Part shown: one piece after another, positions 12,060-24,085 of the stretch
Layout: each line of letters opens with the position of its first letter
Numbering within the stretch: position 1 is the stretch's first letter
Source: Symsagittifera roscoffensis
Lineage: Eukaryota > Xenacoelomorpha > Acoela > Convolutidae
Direction: 5' to 3'
Assembly: GCF_963678635.1 (NCBI RefSeq)
Contig: NC_087064.1
Location: forward strand, 17,847,802 to 17,911,801
Length of the DNA: 64,000 nt
The notes under the pieces: generated by a model
Told to the model about the DNA's origin: nothing
Databases searched by the model: none
Seen by the model: the letters and a program-made list of their open reading frames with translations, nothing else
Program-made: the position numbers and the translations under genes

Positions 12060-12894
12060 TTGCCTTACTAAATTATGTTCTAGTTTCGCATTTTGACATA
12101 TCCTTTTTGTATATCATCTCTAATTGTTTCGGCGTATTTCTCACGGAGGGACGGATCAATATTTAACCCCTGTTTTCTAGAGACTTTAATTGAGCTAAGG
12201 AGGAATGATTGTTTTTCGGTAAACTACTTTCATTATCACTCCAAAGCATTGGTACAATGAACCTCTTACCATCCTGAAAAGGGTCATTTTCCAAAATCGA
12301 TGAAGAGCGTTTGTCAGCGGAGGAATGGGCATCTACTTGCTTGAAGGCTCCTTACGACTCCAACTCATACCAATTTTTAATTTGATCAGCTAGAGACGTG
12401 TTTTCGACAACACATTTAAAGCAAGACGAGTTCGAATTAAAGAACGGCGGTAACGGACCACTTAGAACCCAACCTATCGGAAGGCGTACGATGCACGGTG
12501 ATTTAGAGTCCTCACCTAGAAGGTACTAAACAGGTCTTATTGGGTGGTAGAAATCTTGTCCAGTAATTATTTCGAATTCCTCATAATTATAATGTACAGA
12601 TTTTACCAACTACGGGTGTTTTTTTCCTGTAATTCAGGAATACTTATGCTATCCGATCCATTGCGGATATGATCCCTAACTTAAGCTCAAAAAGATTGAA
12701 ATTTCACTACTATTTCTTTCGACGGAAATTTGAAAACTTACTTGATAAGTTTTCATCAAGCTCGTGCAGTTGATTCCATTTATGCTGAGGTTAAGGTGAG
12801 TACCAACCAAATGAAGACGTTTTAAGAGATCGGTGGATATCCATGAGTGCTTGGAAGCACTATCGCAAAGCACTAGGGCATTAGTATTCTTCAC
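12060..12894 (-). pseudogene. BEL/Pao protease and protease-RT linker remnant
   Basis: The open part 12676-12894 reads ALVLCDSASKHSWIS, the BEL-type retropepsin active site (DSG-like, here DSA), followed by the usual leucine-rich stretch ending at NGINC. Further left, in changing frames with stops, the minus strand carries phrases of the BEL protease-RT linker, around 12480-12530 (GWVLSGPLPPF) and near 12130-12160 (REKYAETIRDDIQ). These lie between protease and RT in BEL elements. No YXDD box follows, so the element is cut before RT. The D-S-A active site would be unusual for a working enzyme, although the whole stretch is decayed anyway. Confidence 0.7.
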
Positions 12895-13000
12895 ATCCGA
12901 AGAAACGGCGCCTGACGCAACTGGCTGGAGGCCTTTAGTTGACTCCTGGCTATGAATATTGCCGATGGCAGAGTTAGTCGATACATATTAAGTTTTTGCG

Positions 13001-15039
13001 TTACCTGACGCGGAGAAATTTTATAATCTTAGAGAGGAAATATTTTGTCAGCTCCATGTAAGAGCACGTTTTGCGTGCTTTCAGAATCTGGCTTGGGCCA
13101 ATTTTGATCTTGCTACAATTACGAAAACTGTGATCGCTCTGTAAACACGCAAAGCAAAGTTTTTGTTCGGCTACATACTTCGCTTGTTGTGTAGCTTTTT
13201 TCTCTTCAAATACGGCACAATTCCAACACGGAGGTAACTTTAGTTTTTCCTTTGTCTTATCACTTACCTTTGCGTTACTAGCAAACACTTTCGTACCTAC
13301 TTTTTGCTTCACTGGCTCTTCAGACTGACCCTTAGAATTAATTAACTTCAGCCTCTCATGACTCTCCGCTTTTTCTTTAAGCCATTCTTCGAAATCTAGC
13401 AGAGTTGGTTGATGCCTTCGGCATTTTACGGTTTGCATTGACCATGCCTCTTTAATGTGTGGGGGAAGCTTACTCACAGCTTGATTCAGTAAAGTTACAG
13501 TTCTCAAATCGTCGTTAAAAGATAGAGTCTTGAATACGGCTACGAGTCCAGAAACTGCAGAAGAAAAGCCAATCACATTTTCCGAGTTAATGTTTTTCAG
13601 AGGCGGAAAATTACTCAATTTATCCAGATGAGCCCCTACTACGGCATGCGGCTGCCCGAACTTTCTTTGAAGAGTTGCTAATGCGTCCTTATATAGTACT
13701 CCGCTATAGCTATACTCAGCGTTTGCGGATTTTGCTTTATCTAATACGAGAATTTTCAGATAAGTGAACTCTTCATCGTCAGTGAGTATAGCTGAATCGA
13801 CCGTCGATATGAACTGCTCAAACCAATCATGCCAATTAAGTGGGTTGCCATCGAACTGTGTCGGCTTCCACTCAGGAGGATGATCTTCTCGGCTGTGCAT
13901 GCGTATATCGACCTACTCTCGTGCCAAAAGTGGACAATCGACGTCTGCTGCACCGTGTGAGTTATCGGGAGTTGGCGCTTGGTAACTCGAAGAACTATTT
14001 TGATAATCAGGAATGAACAGATGATTAGCCAGCGAAAAATTTTCAGGCTGCGCAAAGAACACAGTCTCTCCACTTGTATAAGAAGAAATTTATTCGGAGG
14101 ACTAATTGGAGTTACTGCTGTAGAACTGCTGTAAAAACAGTTGTAGAAGGAACGTAGTGTTGTTGAGCTGACATTAAGGGGGTAATGAAAGCTGATCTCC
14201 ACAAATTACTATAAAGATTATAGTGCTCACTTGAAAAGTTATAGCTAATAACGGAACACTTATATTTTGTTGGGAGGTAATTACAGGTGCCTGGTAACCA
14301 GCTACTACTGATCATGTAGTTTGTTGATTTGAAGAAACCTAGTTAACTGCTGTTGATGCAGGAGCGAACGGTGCAAAACCAGAGGGAAATTTTGCAGATA
14401 TTGTTGGAGCAGCAAAATAGTTTTCAGAAATTACCGGGACTACTGAGCCTGGGTTTGGATTACCTAGAACTGGATGAGTAGACAAAAAAGTTTGCTGAGG
14501 CAAATTATTAGAAACTGGTTCAATGATCTCTTGTAAGCTTACTGGATTGTTAACGGAACCAGCGAACGCTGCGATTAAACAGCGAAAGCTGCAATTAGAT
14601 TCGACAAATTATGTCGCTGTCCTTGAATGTGGTTGCTGAAATACAACCCCGGATCAGTAGAAGCTGCGTGGCCATTATTCACTCCTGCAAAACTTGATGA
14701 GACCATGGAACTTGCTAATACAGGATAAGTTTGTTCAGGGGCTGTCGAATCTTCCAACTCGAGCCCTTTCAACTCAATTTATGCCAGTTCTTTCCGGTGT
14801 TTTTCGGCCAATTTTTCCAACTCTAAACTACTTTTTTGTTCTAAAAAGTATTGTTTTATCTTGTTTTGCTGCTCTTTCAGTCTTAATGACACTTTTGCCT
14901 GCCTCTCAAGATCCTCTTGTTGTTTCTTTAAAAGCATTAAATCGCGTGTTTCCTCAGTAGGAGTTTTCGACGGAGCGGCGGTATAATGACTTGATTTCTG
15001 AGAAACCGATTGTTGATGTCGGCTGCTTCGATATGACAT
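13001..15039 (-). pseudogene. BEL/Pao gag polyprotein (copy 1)
   Basis: Begins at ATG 15039 with a charged coiled coil (residues about 30-86, LKKQQEDLERQAK), interrupted by a stop at 14779. After a serine/glutamine-rich linker with further stops and frame changes it continues as an open 299-codon piece, 13900-13001. That piece has the DUF1759 signature of BEL/Pao gag (FDGNPLNWHDWFEQF, then FTYLKILVLDKA and LQRKFGQP) and ends in a CX2CX4HX4C zinc knuckle (CFACLQSDHSFRNC). Gag would bind RNA and form particles. The order and knuckle are typical; the stops show it is inactive. In the second copy only the start up to NPLNWHD survives. Confidence 0.83.
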
Positions 15040-15816
15040 TATTGAGCGATTGAGCGGGTATCTGTTTTAAGGGACTGTGGTTTTTCACTCTTTTCGAAAT
15101 GATGAGAAGTTTTTTGAGCTGCTATCTATGTTGTCCTACTCTGTTACTGCCTCAAGACTTGTTTCATTTGTGATAGCTTGCTGCAAGACTTTATCGTTAC
15201 TTTGCGTCAACTTATGAAGCCACATATCCTGTGCCGTTATCATTTTGTCGGGGTTGGCACTTTTTGCAGCCAATTCATTCAATTTATTGTTTTCATTGAC
15301 AGCTTGTTCTATATGGTTACTATATTTTTTTCAAAATGTATCAATTTTTGAGCAACGGTTCTAACTATCTATGGATTCCAAAATAATTTCGTGGCATTTA
15401 AAATGTTCGTTCTCGAGACTGCTACGGTTCTAAAACAGCTTCCTAATTTTATTCTGGATTTTAACATCCACGCTTATTAATTTCAGAAAAAAAACGACTC
15501 TCAGAAAACACTTGATTTTCAGTCAAGTAAACCCATCAAAAATTTTACTACGTCGATAACTTACAAGGGGGGTACCTTGAAGTTCTAACGCTTTAAGTCT
15601 AATGTGAATCGACTTAAAATTTTAAGGCGACAAGTGGTTCTGCTTCTTCTCACTCAGGTCAGCGCTGTATCATCTAAGTAACAACAGCGTCTTCAACTCA
15701 AGGAAGGGGGCTGGTGTAGCTCTTTATACTTTTCGATAAGTGTTTGTTCTTTGGCATTTCGCTTTGAGATAAAGTCCTCAACTACGTTAAAAACGAGAAT
15801 ACCTTTTCAACACTTT

Positions 15817-16068
15817 TCAACTACGGTTGTTGTTACTGCGGTGCCTACTAATGGAGTTATTTATGTCGTCGTGCCAAATAACTAGATGTTTTCCTTTCGT
15901 CAAAAAATGATGCAGATAGTATTGGATAGTTTTCTGCAAGTCCCGGGCGTTAAAGTTAAAGCTTGAGCCGGGCTTTATGAAACAAGTCTCTTTCACACGC
16001 TTTTGAGACGGTGCGGATAGTTTACGGAGGGCGTGATCCAGAGAACTGGCTCCGAGTATGAACACCAT
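15817..16068 (-). CDS. Small upstream ORF of the BEL element, possibly SGNH-like (copy 1)
   Basis: An 83-codon ORF between the primer site and gag, starting at ATG right after an in-frame TAG. It begins VFILGASSLDHALRKL, continues with KPGSSFN, and ends KGKHLVIWHDDINNSIS. The spacing of a strand plus GAS at the N-terminus, a glycine after a second strand, and a strand ending HDDINN is what blocks I, II and III of an SGNH hydrolase would look like. The usual GDS is GAS and the usual GxND is altered, and no His block is seen. The following sequence stays partly coding-like but has stops. The ORF is conserved without change in the second copy. I give a fold suggestion only. It may be the broken start of a longer ancestral ORF. 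Confidence 0.42.
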   Translation of the reverse strand: MVFILGASSLDHALRKLSAPSQKRVKETCFIKPGSSFNFNARDLQKTIQYYLHHFLTKGKHLVIWHDDINNSISRHRSNNNRS

Positions 16069-16109
16069 ACGCTAAGAGCCCTTCTTCGCGCCGGTAATTA
16101 CCAATGGGT

Positions 16110-16410
16110 ATGGGAATTAAGTAGGTCGGTTGAACTCCAACAACCACGCGAAGGAAACCTTAGGATGAACAACTTCAACTTAATCTACTTAATATCACCG
16201 TACCTGACCACTTAACATTACTGCGACAAAACAGATTCAATGCGAGGGCGGGTAAACAAATGCGTCGGAGGGGGGATTTAAGGATTTAGTTAAACAACGA
16301 GGTGGGGAATCAGGCAAACTGGTTAAATTCCAACAATTAAGCGGAAGAAACCTGAGGGTGAAGAAACTCAACTTAACTTCCTAATACTGCCTGCCCAGAC
16401 CTTTTAACAT
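16110..16410. repeat. Imperfect tandem duplication in the BEL leader
   Basis: Two related blocks of about 100 bases, near 16118-16217 and 16318-16412, share the phrases CTCCAACAA/TTCCAACAA, GAAACCT and CAACTTAA in the same order. Non-coding leader sequence; the same pair recurs in the second copy. Confidence 0.6.
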
Positions 16411-17210
16411 AAGTTGAAATCGGATAAATATGGGACTTTGGGGATTTGAAGCCGTAATTTCTACCAGTTTTTGACTTTTTGAGTACTTTTTACGACGTTA
16501 AATTTCCGATTCAAGGGCTCGATTCAAGGTTCAAGGGCTCGATTCAAAAAGTTATCGAAAAAATTGATCTAGGACCCTTGTTTATCTTCCGATTTTTTGG
16601 ATTTTCAATCCGTTCACAGTTATCCCCAAAGTTTGTGGTATTACCAATTGGAGCTTGCTTTGGATCGGGCCACTTCATGACACCTTAGCACTTCGTTATT
16701 AATTTTATTGGAAAGAATGGTTTATAAAAACGAGACTAATCTTACAGTTTTTGACAATTTTGGATAATTTTGGCACCGGAAATATCTCTCACGAGTCTGT
16801 CCTCACGAGTCCTAACTGCACTCACAATACCTGTGTAAAGGTCTCCGTTTTAGCATAACAGCCCCAGAATCTAGTACTCGATACCTGTTTATCGGCTTTC
16901 CCTCCAGAAAGTGCTCTCGATATTCTGCGGTAGTCGCTTTTGAGAACAATTGCTGGTTTGAGTTTGGGCCGAAGCAATGAACAGTCTCCTATAGCAGTTC
17001 AGCTAGAGATTCGTTGTCCTGGATTAGTTCGGATAGTTTGAAGCTGTTTGTTCTCAACGTCCTCGAATAGTTCGAAGCTATTTGTCTCGGAATATCAATA
17101 ATTTTCGCTGGTGATGGTCCTTTTGTTCCTCAGTTAGCTGTCAGCCAAGCTTATAGCTGACCAAAAAAAGGAGCTAAAATCATTGAAATTGGAGGGACAC
17201 TAAAAAATTT

Positions 17211-17226
17211 CTCCTGTGGGGCGCAA
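17211..17226 (-). other. Degraded tRNA primer-binding site of BEL copy 1
   Basis: Read on the minus strand just inside the LTR. The second copy has TGGCGCCCCACAGGAG at the same place, beginning with the TGG that pairs with a tRNA CCA end. Here the second base pair is changed so TGG is lost. Three bases separate it from the LTR end. Confidence 0.6.
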
Positions 17227-17229
17227 AAA

Positions 17230-17761
17230 TGTGCGCGTAAAGCTCCACAAATTGTAAAAATTGAGTTTTCAAACAATTAATTTAAAGAGTTTTTCTCGGC
17301 AAAATAACTCCTCAAACCCATCAACTTAACAATTTTCAAACAAATTTCAACATCGGTAACATCGGCCATAGTCATCTGTAGAAATAAAAGCAAGCTGCCA
17401 AATGACCAGTATTTGTTTACGACCTGATACGAGCAGTCTTGTTCTTTTTTTGCGATCATTTTTCGTTAACTTATGGCAAATTGAAAACTGCTCATTAGGA
17501 ATAATTTATGCGAAATTTGTTGTTTTGCTCTATTTGACTCGTAGTCCCGTAAGTTGAAATGATAAAGCATGCAATATATTTTCAGCTTCCGAAGATTGGT
17601 TTTTTTATTCAGACCAATTCTCAAAAAAAGTTCCCTTGGGAGATCGGTCCGAGGATTATCGTGGTCTCGCTCTTCACTACACTCTAAAAAATGAACATGT
17701 AATTTGTCACATCTAAAGTGATAAACATGTAAAATGACATGAAACAAAACGTAGAATCACA
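17230..17761 (-). repeat. BEL 5' LTR (copy 1)
   Basis: 532 bases bounded by TGTGCGCG at the left and TCACA at the right, so TG...CA on either strand. Placed by the adjoining primer site and by the sharp change to giant-element sequence at 17762. Copy 2 has the same length. No partner LTR is present. Confidence 0.65.
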
Positions 17762-20700
17762 TGTGTCAAATAGCATAAAAAATTATCACTCTATAGCTAA
17801 ACAGTAATCAAAATCTTCTTCCAATTTCACCATGGATTTCAACTTTGTAAGTTATTTTTTTGAAATTTCTTTGTTTAACCCAGTCGGAAAACTTTAGTGC
17901 AAATTTTGATCTAAAATTAGATAAAGTATATTAGATAACAATAGTCTACATACTGAAATTTCTTTTTCGTGCCCTCAGGTTTCATCCGAGTTCACACTCA
18001 AGTCCTCATTCTTTTCCCTACTCAAGACTCAAGAATCCACTCAAAGTACCCGGCCTAATTCGTCTCCCTGTCTTTGAAGTACTAGGTCCAGATGCGCTCG
18101 ATACCGTGATCTGCCTCGTCAACTCTTCTTCGTCATCCGAACTAGTCACAATCTCCTCCCATGCCTTCAGTTGTTCATAGGCTTGCATCCATTCACTCTG
18201 CTCTTGTAATCTTCTTTGATGGTTCGGTAGCTTCTTCACCTTGGGTTCTTTGTTCAGGCAAAAAAAATGATGTAGATGTTCCTCCAGTATCGACTCCCTT
18301 GCTTAAGTGTTATCGCTAGACACCTTACCAACCCGCTTCCACCCCAAAGTTATTCCGTTATTCCTTTTCGGTGAGTTTTTGTTAAAACTTACAACCAAGA
18401 GTTCAACGTCGCTCTGAGCCATGAAAAAAGCCGTATGCGACTCCACACGCGCCTCACTTTCATAGATACAGCGAATACCCTGCAGGCAACCTCAAATAAC
18501 TCAAGTCTCGCTTCCACAGTTGTTGCTTTCGACTCCCGATACTTCGAAGCGTTCTCTTCAGTCCACCGCAATGCCAGCATCGAGCTCACCACAAAGAGAG
18601 TGACCCTCTGTTGATAATCTGACAATCTTATCGACCGAATCTTTTCATTGTCTCACATCCAGCAGAGGTTCGACTTCTCCGGATACCACACCATATGTGC
18701 TAAACTGTGGCACGGAGAGCGGAGAGTCTCCAAATGTCAGATTAATGCTTCGAGGATTGCGTTCTCCAGGAGCTTTGATTAATGGTTCGGATTCAATCAT
18801 TTTCGCGTGTGTCAAATCATTCTCATCTACAGTTTGGGCGTTATTGAGTGTTTTGCACTCTGTTTTATGGTCACCAGACTTTTCCTTCCCCAAACTCAAG
18901 AGTTCTCCTCCCGAGGTATCACTCAAGTCTTCTACCCTGGGTTCTGGCACCGCTCCCAGCATTCTCCGAAGCAACTGATGTGAGAGATGTGACATTCTTG
19001 CTAGTCGTACGAACTTGGGCATCGAGAAAGCCTTGTCGATCATTACCCTCTGAGTAGACGCTTCCACCATTGACACGTGCAGCGGGTAATGGCTTCCGCG
19101 CAAGTTCACCGTGACTGATCTCACTAAATACTTCGCATTCATTGGCAGACTTTAGGATCCACTCACTGGGAATCTCATTTCTGCTTCTACGCCGACTTTC
19201 CATCCATTGATGTTTTTCTGGATAATTTGCTGCACTCTAGGCCAGGACTCTACACTCAACGCCTTTACAGCGACTCCAGACTGCCCATCCTCGAGAAGAA
19301 CACTAGTACCGTCTTCAAAATCACCGTCGTACTCGCATAGCAGTAGGCTAATAATTGCACATCACTTTTTTTTTCTCCGTAACGCCACCAAAGCACGTAG
19401 CTAAATGTTTTCTCTGAAATGACTGTATCCCCACGCAAGATCGCCCATCACAAGAGTGTCCTCAATCTCCAGTTGCCAGATCAAGACCGAGCTCCATCTT
19501 CTTCGGTGCTTCGCCTTTAGATTTATCCGTCGTCTCTTTAGACTATTCGCGATGAGGTAAAATCAGCTTAAGTATCACATCCAAGTTTCCAACATCCTCA
19601 TCGTTCCCTGGTGACAATCTTACTCGCACCTTGAAATCTTCATTCAAACTCGCTTTAGGATGCAGGCACCAAGAAGGTCTCAGTAACTTCCACACTGTTC
19701 CCAAGCTCGTGAATACTACCCTCGCCTCCTATTTGCAATTCCACCCTTTTTTCGGAACGTCGCACACAGATGACGTCGGGTTCCTTATCATGAAGTAAGC
19801 CTAGGCTCGGTTTTCCCTCTCAATTAAATTTTCTGTCCAAAACTTCAGAAATTCCGTCACCTCGAAAAGCGTGTACACATCTCCTGCCTCTGTGCTCAAG
19901 AAGGATTTATATGACATTCCCATGATGCCAGAAACATACTGATAATCTAAGCGCTTCGTGGGCTTCGAATATTCCTGCGTAACTGCCAGGGCACGATGTA
20001 AGTCATGATCGCTATCAAGTTTCTGGTTGGAGAACCTCCTGATTCTCAAGAGATTGCCTGGAATCACCTTCCCTTTCAAATTTGGTACTCTGATACAAAC
20101 TCAAGATAACGCTCGAGACCCAATTCTCCTATACCTTATCCTTCGTCGCTTCTGAATGCAGGCCTGAATCGCAGCATCAGTTATCACTGACATGATCCAT
20201 CTCAAGAAACAGCTGGCGTCTTTTTTTTTGCACGACTCAAGCCCAAATCGTCTCGAGCAGCATACTGCAACACCATCCGGTAAAAATGAAGGCCTTTATC
20301 ACCCAGCTTCTCAAAGTATTCCAACAAAAGTTTCTCCTACGTTCGTCCCAATTGGCTCCTCAGTTCCAATTTGATCAGTTCTGCTCTGTGCTGCGTGGTT
20401 CAACTTCAGCGCTTCCTAGACACTCCACAATCCAATTTCTTCGGACATTTCGCTAATTTTTTCATCGTTTTCAAAACTATCCACCAGGAGCGAGTAAAAT
20501 TCCTTGTCAATCCTTTCTCAGGGGGATCACTTGTGACTCGTTCTCCGATGTTTTGATGTTGACTCGAGATCCCCTCGTTCCCAACCTCTCTTTGTCTTCA
20601 CCCTCTGAGACTTAAAGTCTTCTTCTGTGCTTGAACCAGGTGTAGCCTATATCTCAATTATCACTTTGCCAACCTCCTAGAAGTCGAGTTGTCTTTGTAA

Positions 20701-22721
20701 GCTGCAGTTTTCCATCTGGCCAGAATAATCGGAGCCGTCTGTCTCAAGTTCGCCTCTGACACCGCCTCCGCTGAAGGAATCCCTTCCTCCAGATCTCACT
20801 TCCCCTTTTTTGACCTTGACTCTTTATTCGAGTATGTATTCACGATCATAACCGAAGCTGCCTCCTTTTCTAGACCCTCATCATCCGTCTCTTGCCTCCC
20901 TCTTCTCTCGTCTTGGGTATAATAACATTTCTAGCTATAATATTAGGTTTATCCTTCTCGTCACTTTTATTCTTTACTTTTTTTACTTTCATTCTTCTTT
21001 TTCAGAGTAGAGCTATCTTTACAGGATCTGGGTTCAGTTTTTGGCCGCCTCGCCTCCCGGATATGAATCTTTTTGCAATGGACTTGCTTCCTTATCCAGT
21101 CCAATTTTTATCGAAATAGGTTCTCCGAATTCCATCACAAGGTCCAACAACTTCTCCTGGAACTATTCGACATCCATTTTCCGTTCCACCTTCTTATTGA
21201 ACTCGATCAAAAATTTCTGCAATCCTTACTTGTCCAATGTATCCAGAAACATCGTTGTCCCCTCAAAAGTGTTCTTTTCCTCACTCTCATTACTCAAGAA
21301 CACCCTGCCCATGTCCACAGGCTTGCTCCCAAGTTGCAACTCTAGATTCTTCCGGGGAGATTCCACAGGTGGCGTCGCGGTGTCAGCCCATTCTTCCCCA
21401 TTCAAGTCTTGGAGCAATTCTCTCGTGGTGCCAGGACTGTAATTTCCCGGCGCTATTTCTTCCGCTGGGGTCGCCCCGAAGTCCATATTGTCTTTCATCC
21501 AAGTCGGTATTCTCAAAATTTCTCTAGGTTGCTTCCCAAGACGGTTCAGAATCCAGAACTTATGATAGGCCTTGATCGTGCCCTCTCGTTTTCCAACCAT
21601 CCTGCATTGTAGTTGACCTCTGAAAATCAACACAATCAGTCCAGATCCTTCACTCTCCCAAATAGTACTTTGTCGCTCATCTGAGTCCTCAAGTATTCCT
21701 ACTTGCACCAGTTTTGTGCCGTCCCATCCAGTACGCTGATTAAGCTCGCGTACACCACCTACAACTGTCGGTTTGCCGTTATCAAGGGATCAGGAAAATT
21801 ATACGTTACAGTGGGCCCATAGATACAAGTCACTACTTCCCCCTTTCCTCTAACTACTCCCAGGGGACCCGGCCGCATCGCCAGACACAGATTCTTCAGA
21901 AATGGCATGCCCCCTTTCATCTCCTTGACTTGTTCCATAGTCTTTGGGTCCGTTTCTTCTCCCGTCAAGTGTCGATTCTGCATCAAGAGATATTCCACAC
22001 GGAGGGTCTTCAATCCCGCAGCATACTTATACTAGTAAGTCTCCAGACTCGAGTGAGATCAAAGTGGCCATTGATTCATGGCCATTGGATCAGAGTCAAG
22101 TACCCGTCGATCCCGGAATTCTCCACAACTCTGCTGAACATAAAGCCCGGTCTCATGATAAATAGATGTCTGGGAAACACTAGATATAAGGCCAATAATG
22201 GTTGATTGGCATACTCATAAAAGGTCCCGAATGAACGCTTTGAAGACCATTTTCCCCGCGGCGAATATCTCGTCTATAACCTCTTTTGCCAACACGGACC
22301 TCAAGAATCCTAGAATTTCGTGCAATTTCCTGGTCCACAATTTACCCGTGGCGTGATATTTCCAGAAACCATGGATTGTCGTGTCGCTCGCTGGTATAAC
22401 TTCTCCTTCATTTAACAACCACTCCCCGGACTCTTGCTCTCTTCCAAATTCTTCAGACTCCTCCTTGAATAACACTTCTTTACTCCTCAACTTTGTCTCC
22501 ATGAGTACACCCTTTGGGATATTCTGGACCAATGTCCGTGCCACTTCTTTACTCTTTGGCTCTCTGTCCTCCCACTGGCTGTCTTCGCACGAGCCTACTT
22601 TGATTTTCTTTATTATTGTGACTTCAGGTTTATTACCCTTTTCACTCGTGTCCACGGGTTTGTCATCAGCTAGTTTTTGAAGCAAGCTTATTAGATCTTG
22701 TCCCACAACTGCTCTCTCCAT
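17762..22721 (-). pseudogene. Internally deleted giant-element ORF: pol tail fused to ORF3 distal part (copy 1)
   Basis: Minus-strand remnants follow ORF3 of the intact element in order from about residue 1157 to its C-terminus. The first piece, ATG 22721 to 22215, begins with the tail of the gag-pol ORF (LLQKLADDKPVD, compare LLEKLSDDKPV; then EQESGEWL) and passes directly into ORF3 at TIHGFWKYHATGKL (compare TIAGFWREHAKGEL). Thus gag, protease, RT, RNase H, integrase and both SGNH-like regions are missing. Later pieces are 22013-21759, 21708-21226, 20079-19801, 19203-18645, 18625-18389 and 18239-18018, the last ending near LKAWEEIVTSSDDEEEL, matching the ORF3 C-terminus. Stops and frameshifts separate them. 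Left of 18018 the 3' flank still aligns with 47040-47320, up to the BEL LTR. Confidence 0.85.
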
Positions 22722-22970
22722 GATCTTTGTTTACAGTTTATTTCTATATACAATTCCGTCTATATACAGGTGTTAACGTAAAAATGTCGATAAAAATGAA
22801 GAGAACCTACAAACCTCTTAGTATTCAAGACCTTTTAAAACAATTCCAGTCTAATATATATTTAACAATCCGATTTGAAACTTAGTTTTCCTCGTGTTTA
22901 TCTAGTTCCCAAGGAGCTATCTATAACTATTGATCCTTATTCCACAGGTATTGTCCCTTCATGTACCTTC
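22722..22970. other. Leader between deleted-element ORF and minisatellite
   Basis: AT-rich, non-coding, with near-direct repeats of TCTATATACA (22744, 22760). It matches 43301-43548 closely. It probably belongs to the untranslated region of the deleted element. Confidence 0.5.
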
Positions 22971-24085
22971 CCTAGACCAAGAGTTGGGACACTTAATTTA
23001 CTATCCCAGGACCAAGCGTTGGGACACCTAATTGATTTTACCAGGACCAAATGTTGGGACACTTAATTTATTATCTCGGGACCAAATGTTGGACACATAG
23101 TTTTTTCTCCCAGGACTAACTGTTGGGACACTTAATTTACTATCCCACGACTAAGTGTTGAGACAGATAATCCACTATCCCAGGACTAAGTGTTGGGACA
23201 CTTAGTCTACCTAATCAGGACTAACTGTTGGGACACTTAGTTTTTTTTATCCCAGGACCAAGGGTTGGGACACTTAATTTACTATCACAGGACTAACTGT
23301 TGGATCACTCAATTTACTATCCCACGACTAAGTGTTGGGACACTTACTCTGCTATCCTAGGACTAAGTGTTGGGACACTTGATCTACTATCCTAGGACTA
23401 ACTGTTGGGACACTTATTTTCCAACCCCAGGACTAAGTGTTGGGACACTTAATTTACTATCCCAGGACCAAACATTTGGACATTTAGTTTTTTATCCCAG
23501 TACAAAGGCTTGGGACACTTAATTTACTATCACAGGACTAACTGTTGGATCACTCAATTTACTATCCCAGGACTAAGTGTTGGGACACTTAATCTGCTAT
23601 CCTAGGACTAAGTGTTGGGACACTCAATGTACTATCCCAGGACTAACTGTTGGGACACTTAATTTACTATCCCAGGGCTAAGTGTTGGGACACTTAGTCT
23701 ACCATATCAGGACTAAGTGTTGGGACACTTAATTTACCATACCAAGAATCAATTGTTGGGACCCTCACTTTGCTATCCCAAGACTCAAGTGTTGGGACCC
23801 TTAAATTACTATCCCAGGACTCAAGTTTTTGGACACCTAAATTGCTATCTCAGGACTCAAGTTTTGGGACACTTACTTTACTACCCCACGAATAAGTGTT
23901 GGGACCCATAATTCAATATCACAGGACTCAGGTGTTGCGATCTTTAAGATACTGACCCAGTACTCAGGTGTTGGGACCGTTAATTTACTATCCCAAGACT
24001 CAAGTGTTGAAACACTTAATTTATTACCCAAGGACTCAAGTGATGGGACCCTTAATTTACTACCCCAGGACTCAGGTGTTGCAGT
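22971..24085. repeat. 35-36-bp minisatellite (copy 1)
   Basis: About 31 tandem units. The left part has 35-bp units with core GTTGGGACACTTAATTTA then CTATCCCAGGACTAA; from about 23740 the units become 36 bp, with ACTCAAG in place of ACTAAG and GGGACCC in place of GGGACAC. Units vary by several bases each, and higher-order groups are visible. It lies inside the deleted giant-element relative, between its ORF and its 5' leader. All units are in one orientation with no spacers. Confidence 0.95.

Larger units (their letters stand above)
9430..12060. other. AT-rich intergenic stretch, no gene seen
   Basis: Follows the LicD stop codon. Contains two copies of an imperfect block around the phrase CTCAGTTTCTTCAAAAGTAA (10137 and 10222) and the two short tandem arrays listed separately. 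Open stretches at 11213-11539 (minus) and 11241-11459 (plus) are low-complexity overlaps with no recognisable domain. Confidence 0.6.
12060..17761 (-). mobile_element. BEL/Pao LTR retrotransposon, truncated (copy 1)
   Basis: Minus-strand element. From right to left it has a 532-bp 5' LTR, a tRNA primer site, a 2-kb leader with a small ORF, a coiled-coil gag start, BEL-type gag with zinc knuckle, aspartic protease, and the protease-RT linker. It stops before reverse transcriptase. No second LTR is found at the left, so the 3' part (RT, RNase H, integrase, 3' LTR) is deleted. Gag frames are interrupted by stops, so the copy is dead. The right two thirds is repeated at 34401-38338. Confidence 0.82.
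13825..23710 (+). repeat. 10-kb duplicated block, copy 1
   Basis: Matches 34401-44392 in the same orientation at a nearly constant offset of 20,576 to 20,579 bases, with long error-free stretches. It contains the BEL 5' portion, the deleted giant-element relative and most of the minisatellite. Differences include a 17-base stretch at 18982 absent from copy 2, a 20-base stretch near 20043 absent from this copy, scattered substitutions, and unit changes in the array. Left boundary is abrupt at 13824/13825. The right boundary is not seen because copy 2 ends in a gap. Confidence 0.97.

Noticed and set aside
17762-22721. An intact host gene on the plus strand (for example 21041-21442)
   Set aside because: These frames are antisense to recognisable ORF3 remnants.
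22971-24085. CRISPR-like array of 35-36-bp repeats
   Set aside because: Units abut with no spacers and vary from unit to unit, and the context is a eukaryotic retroelement. It is a minisatellite.
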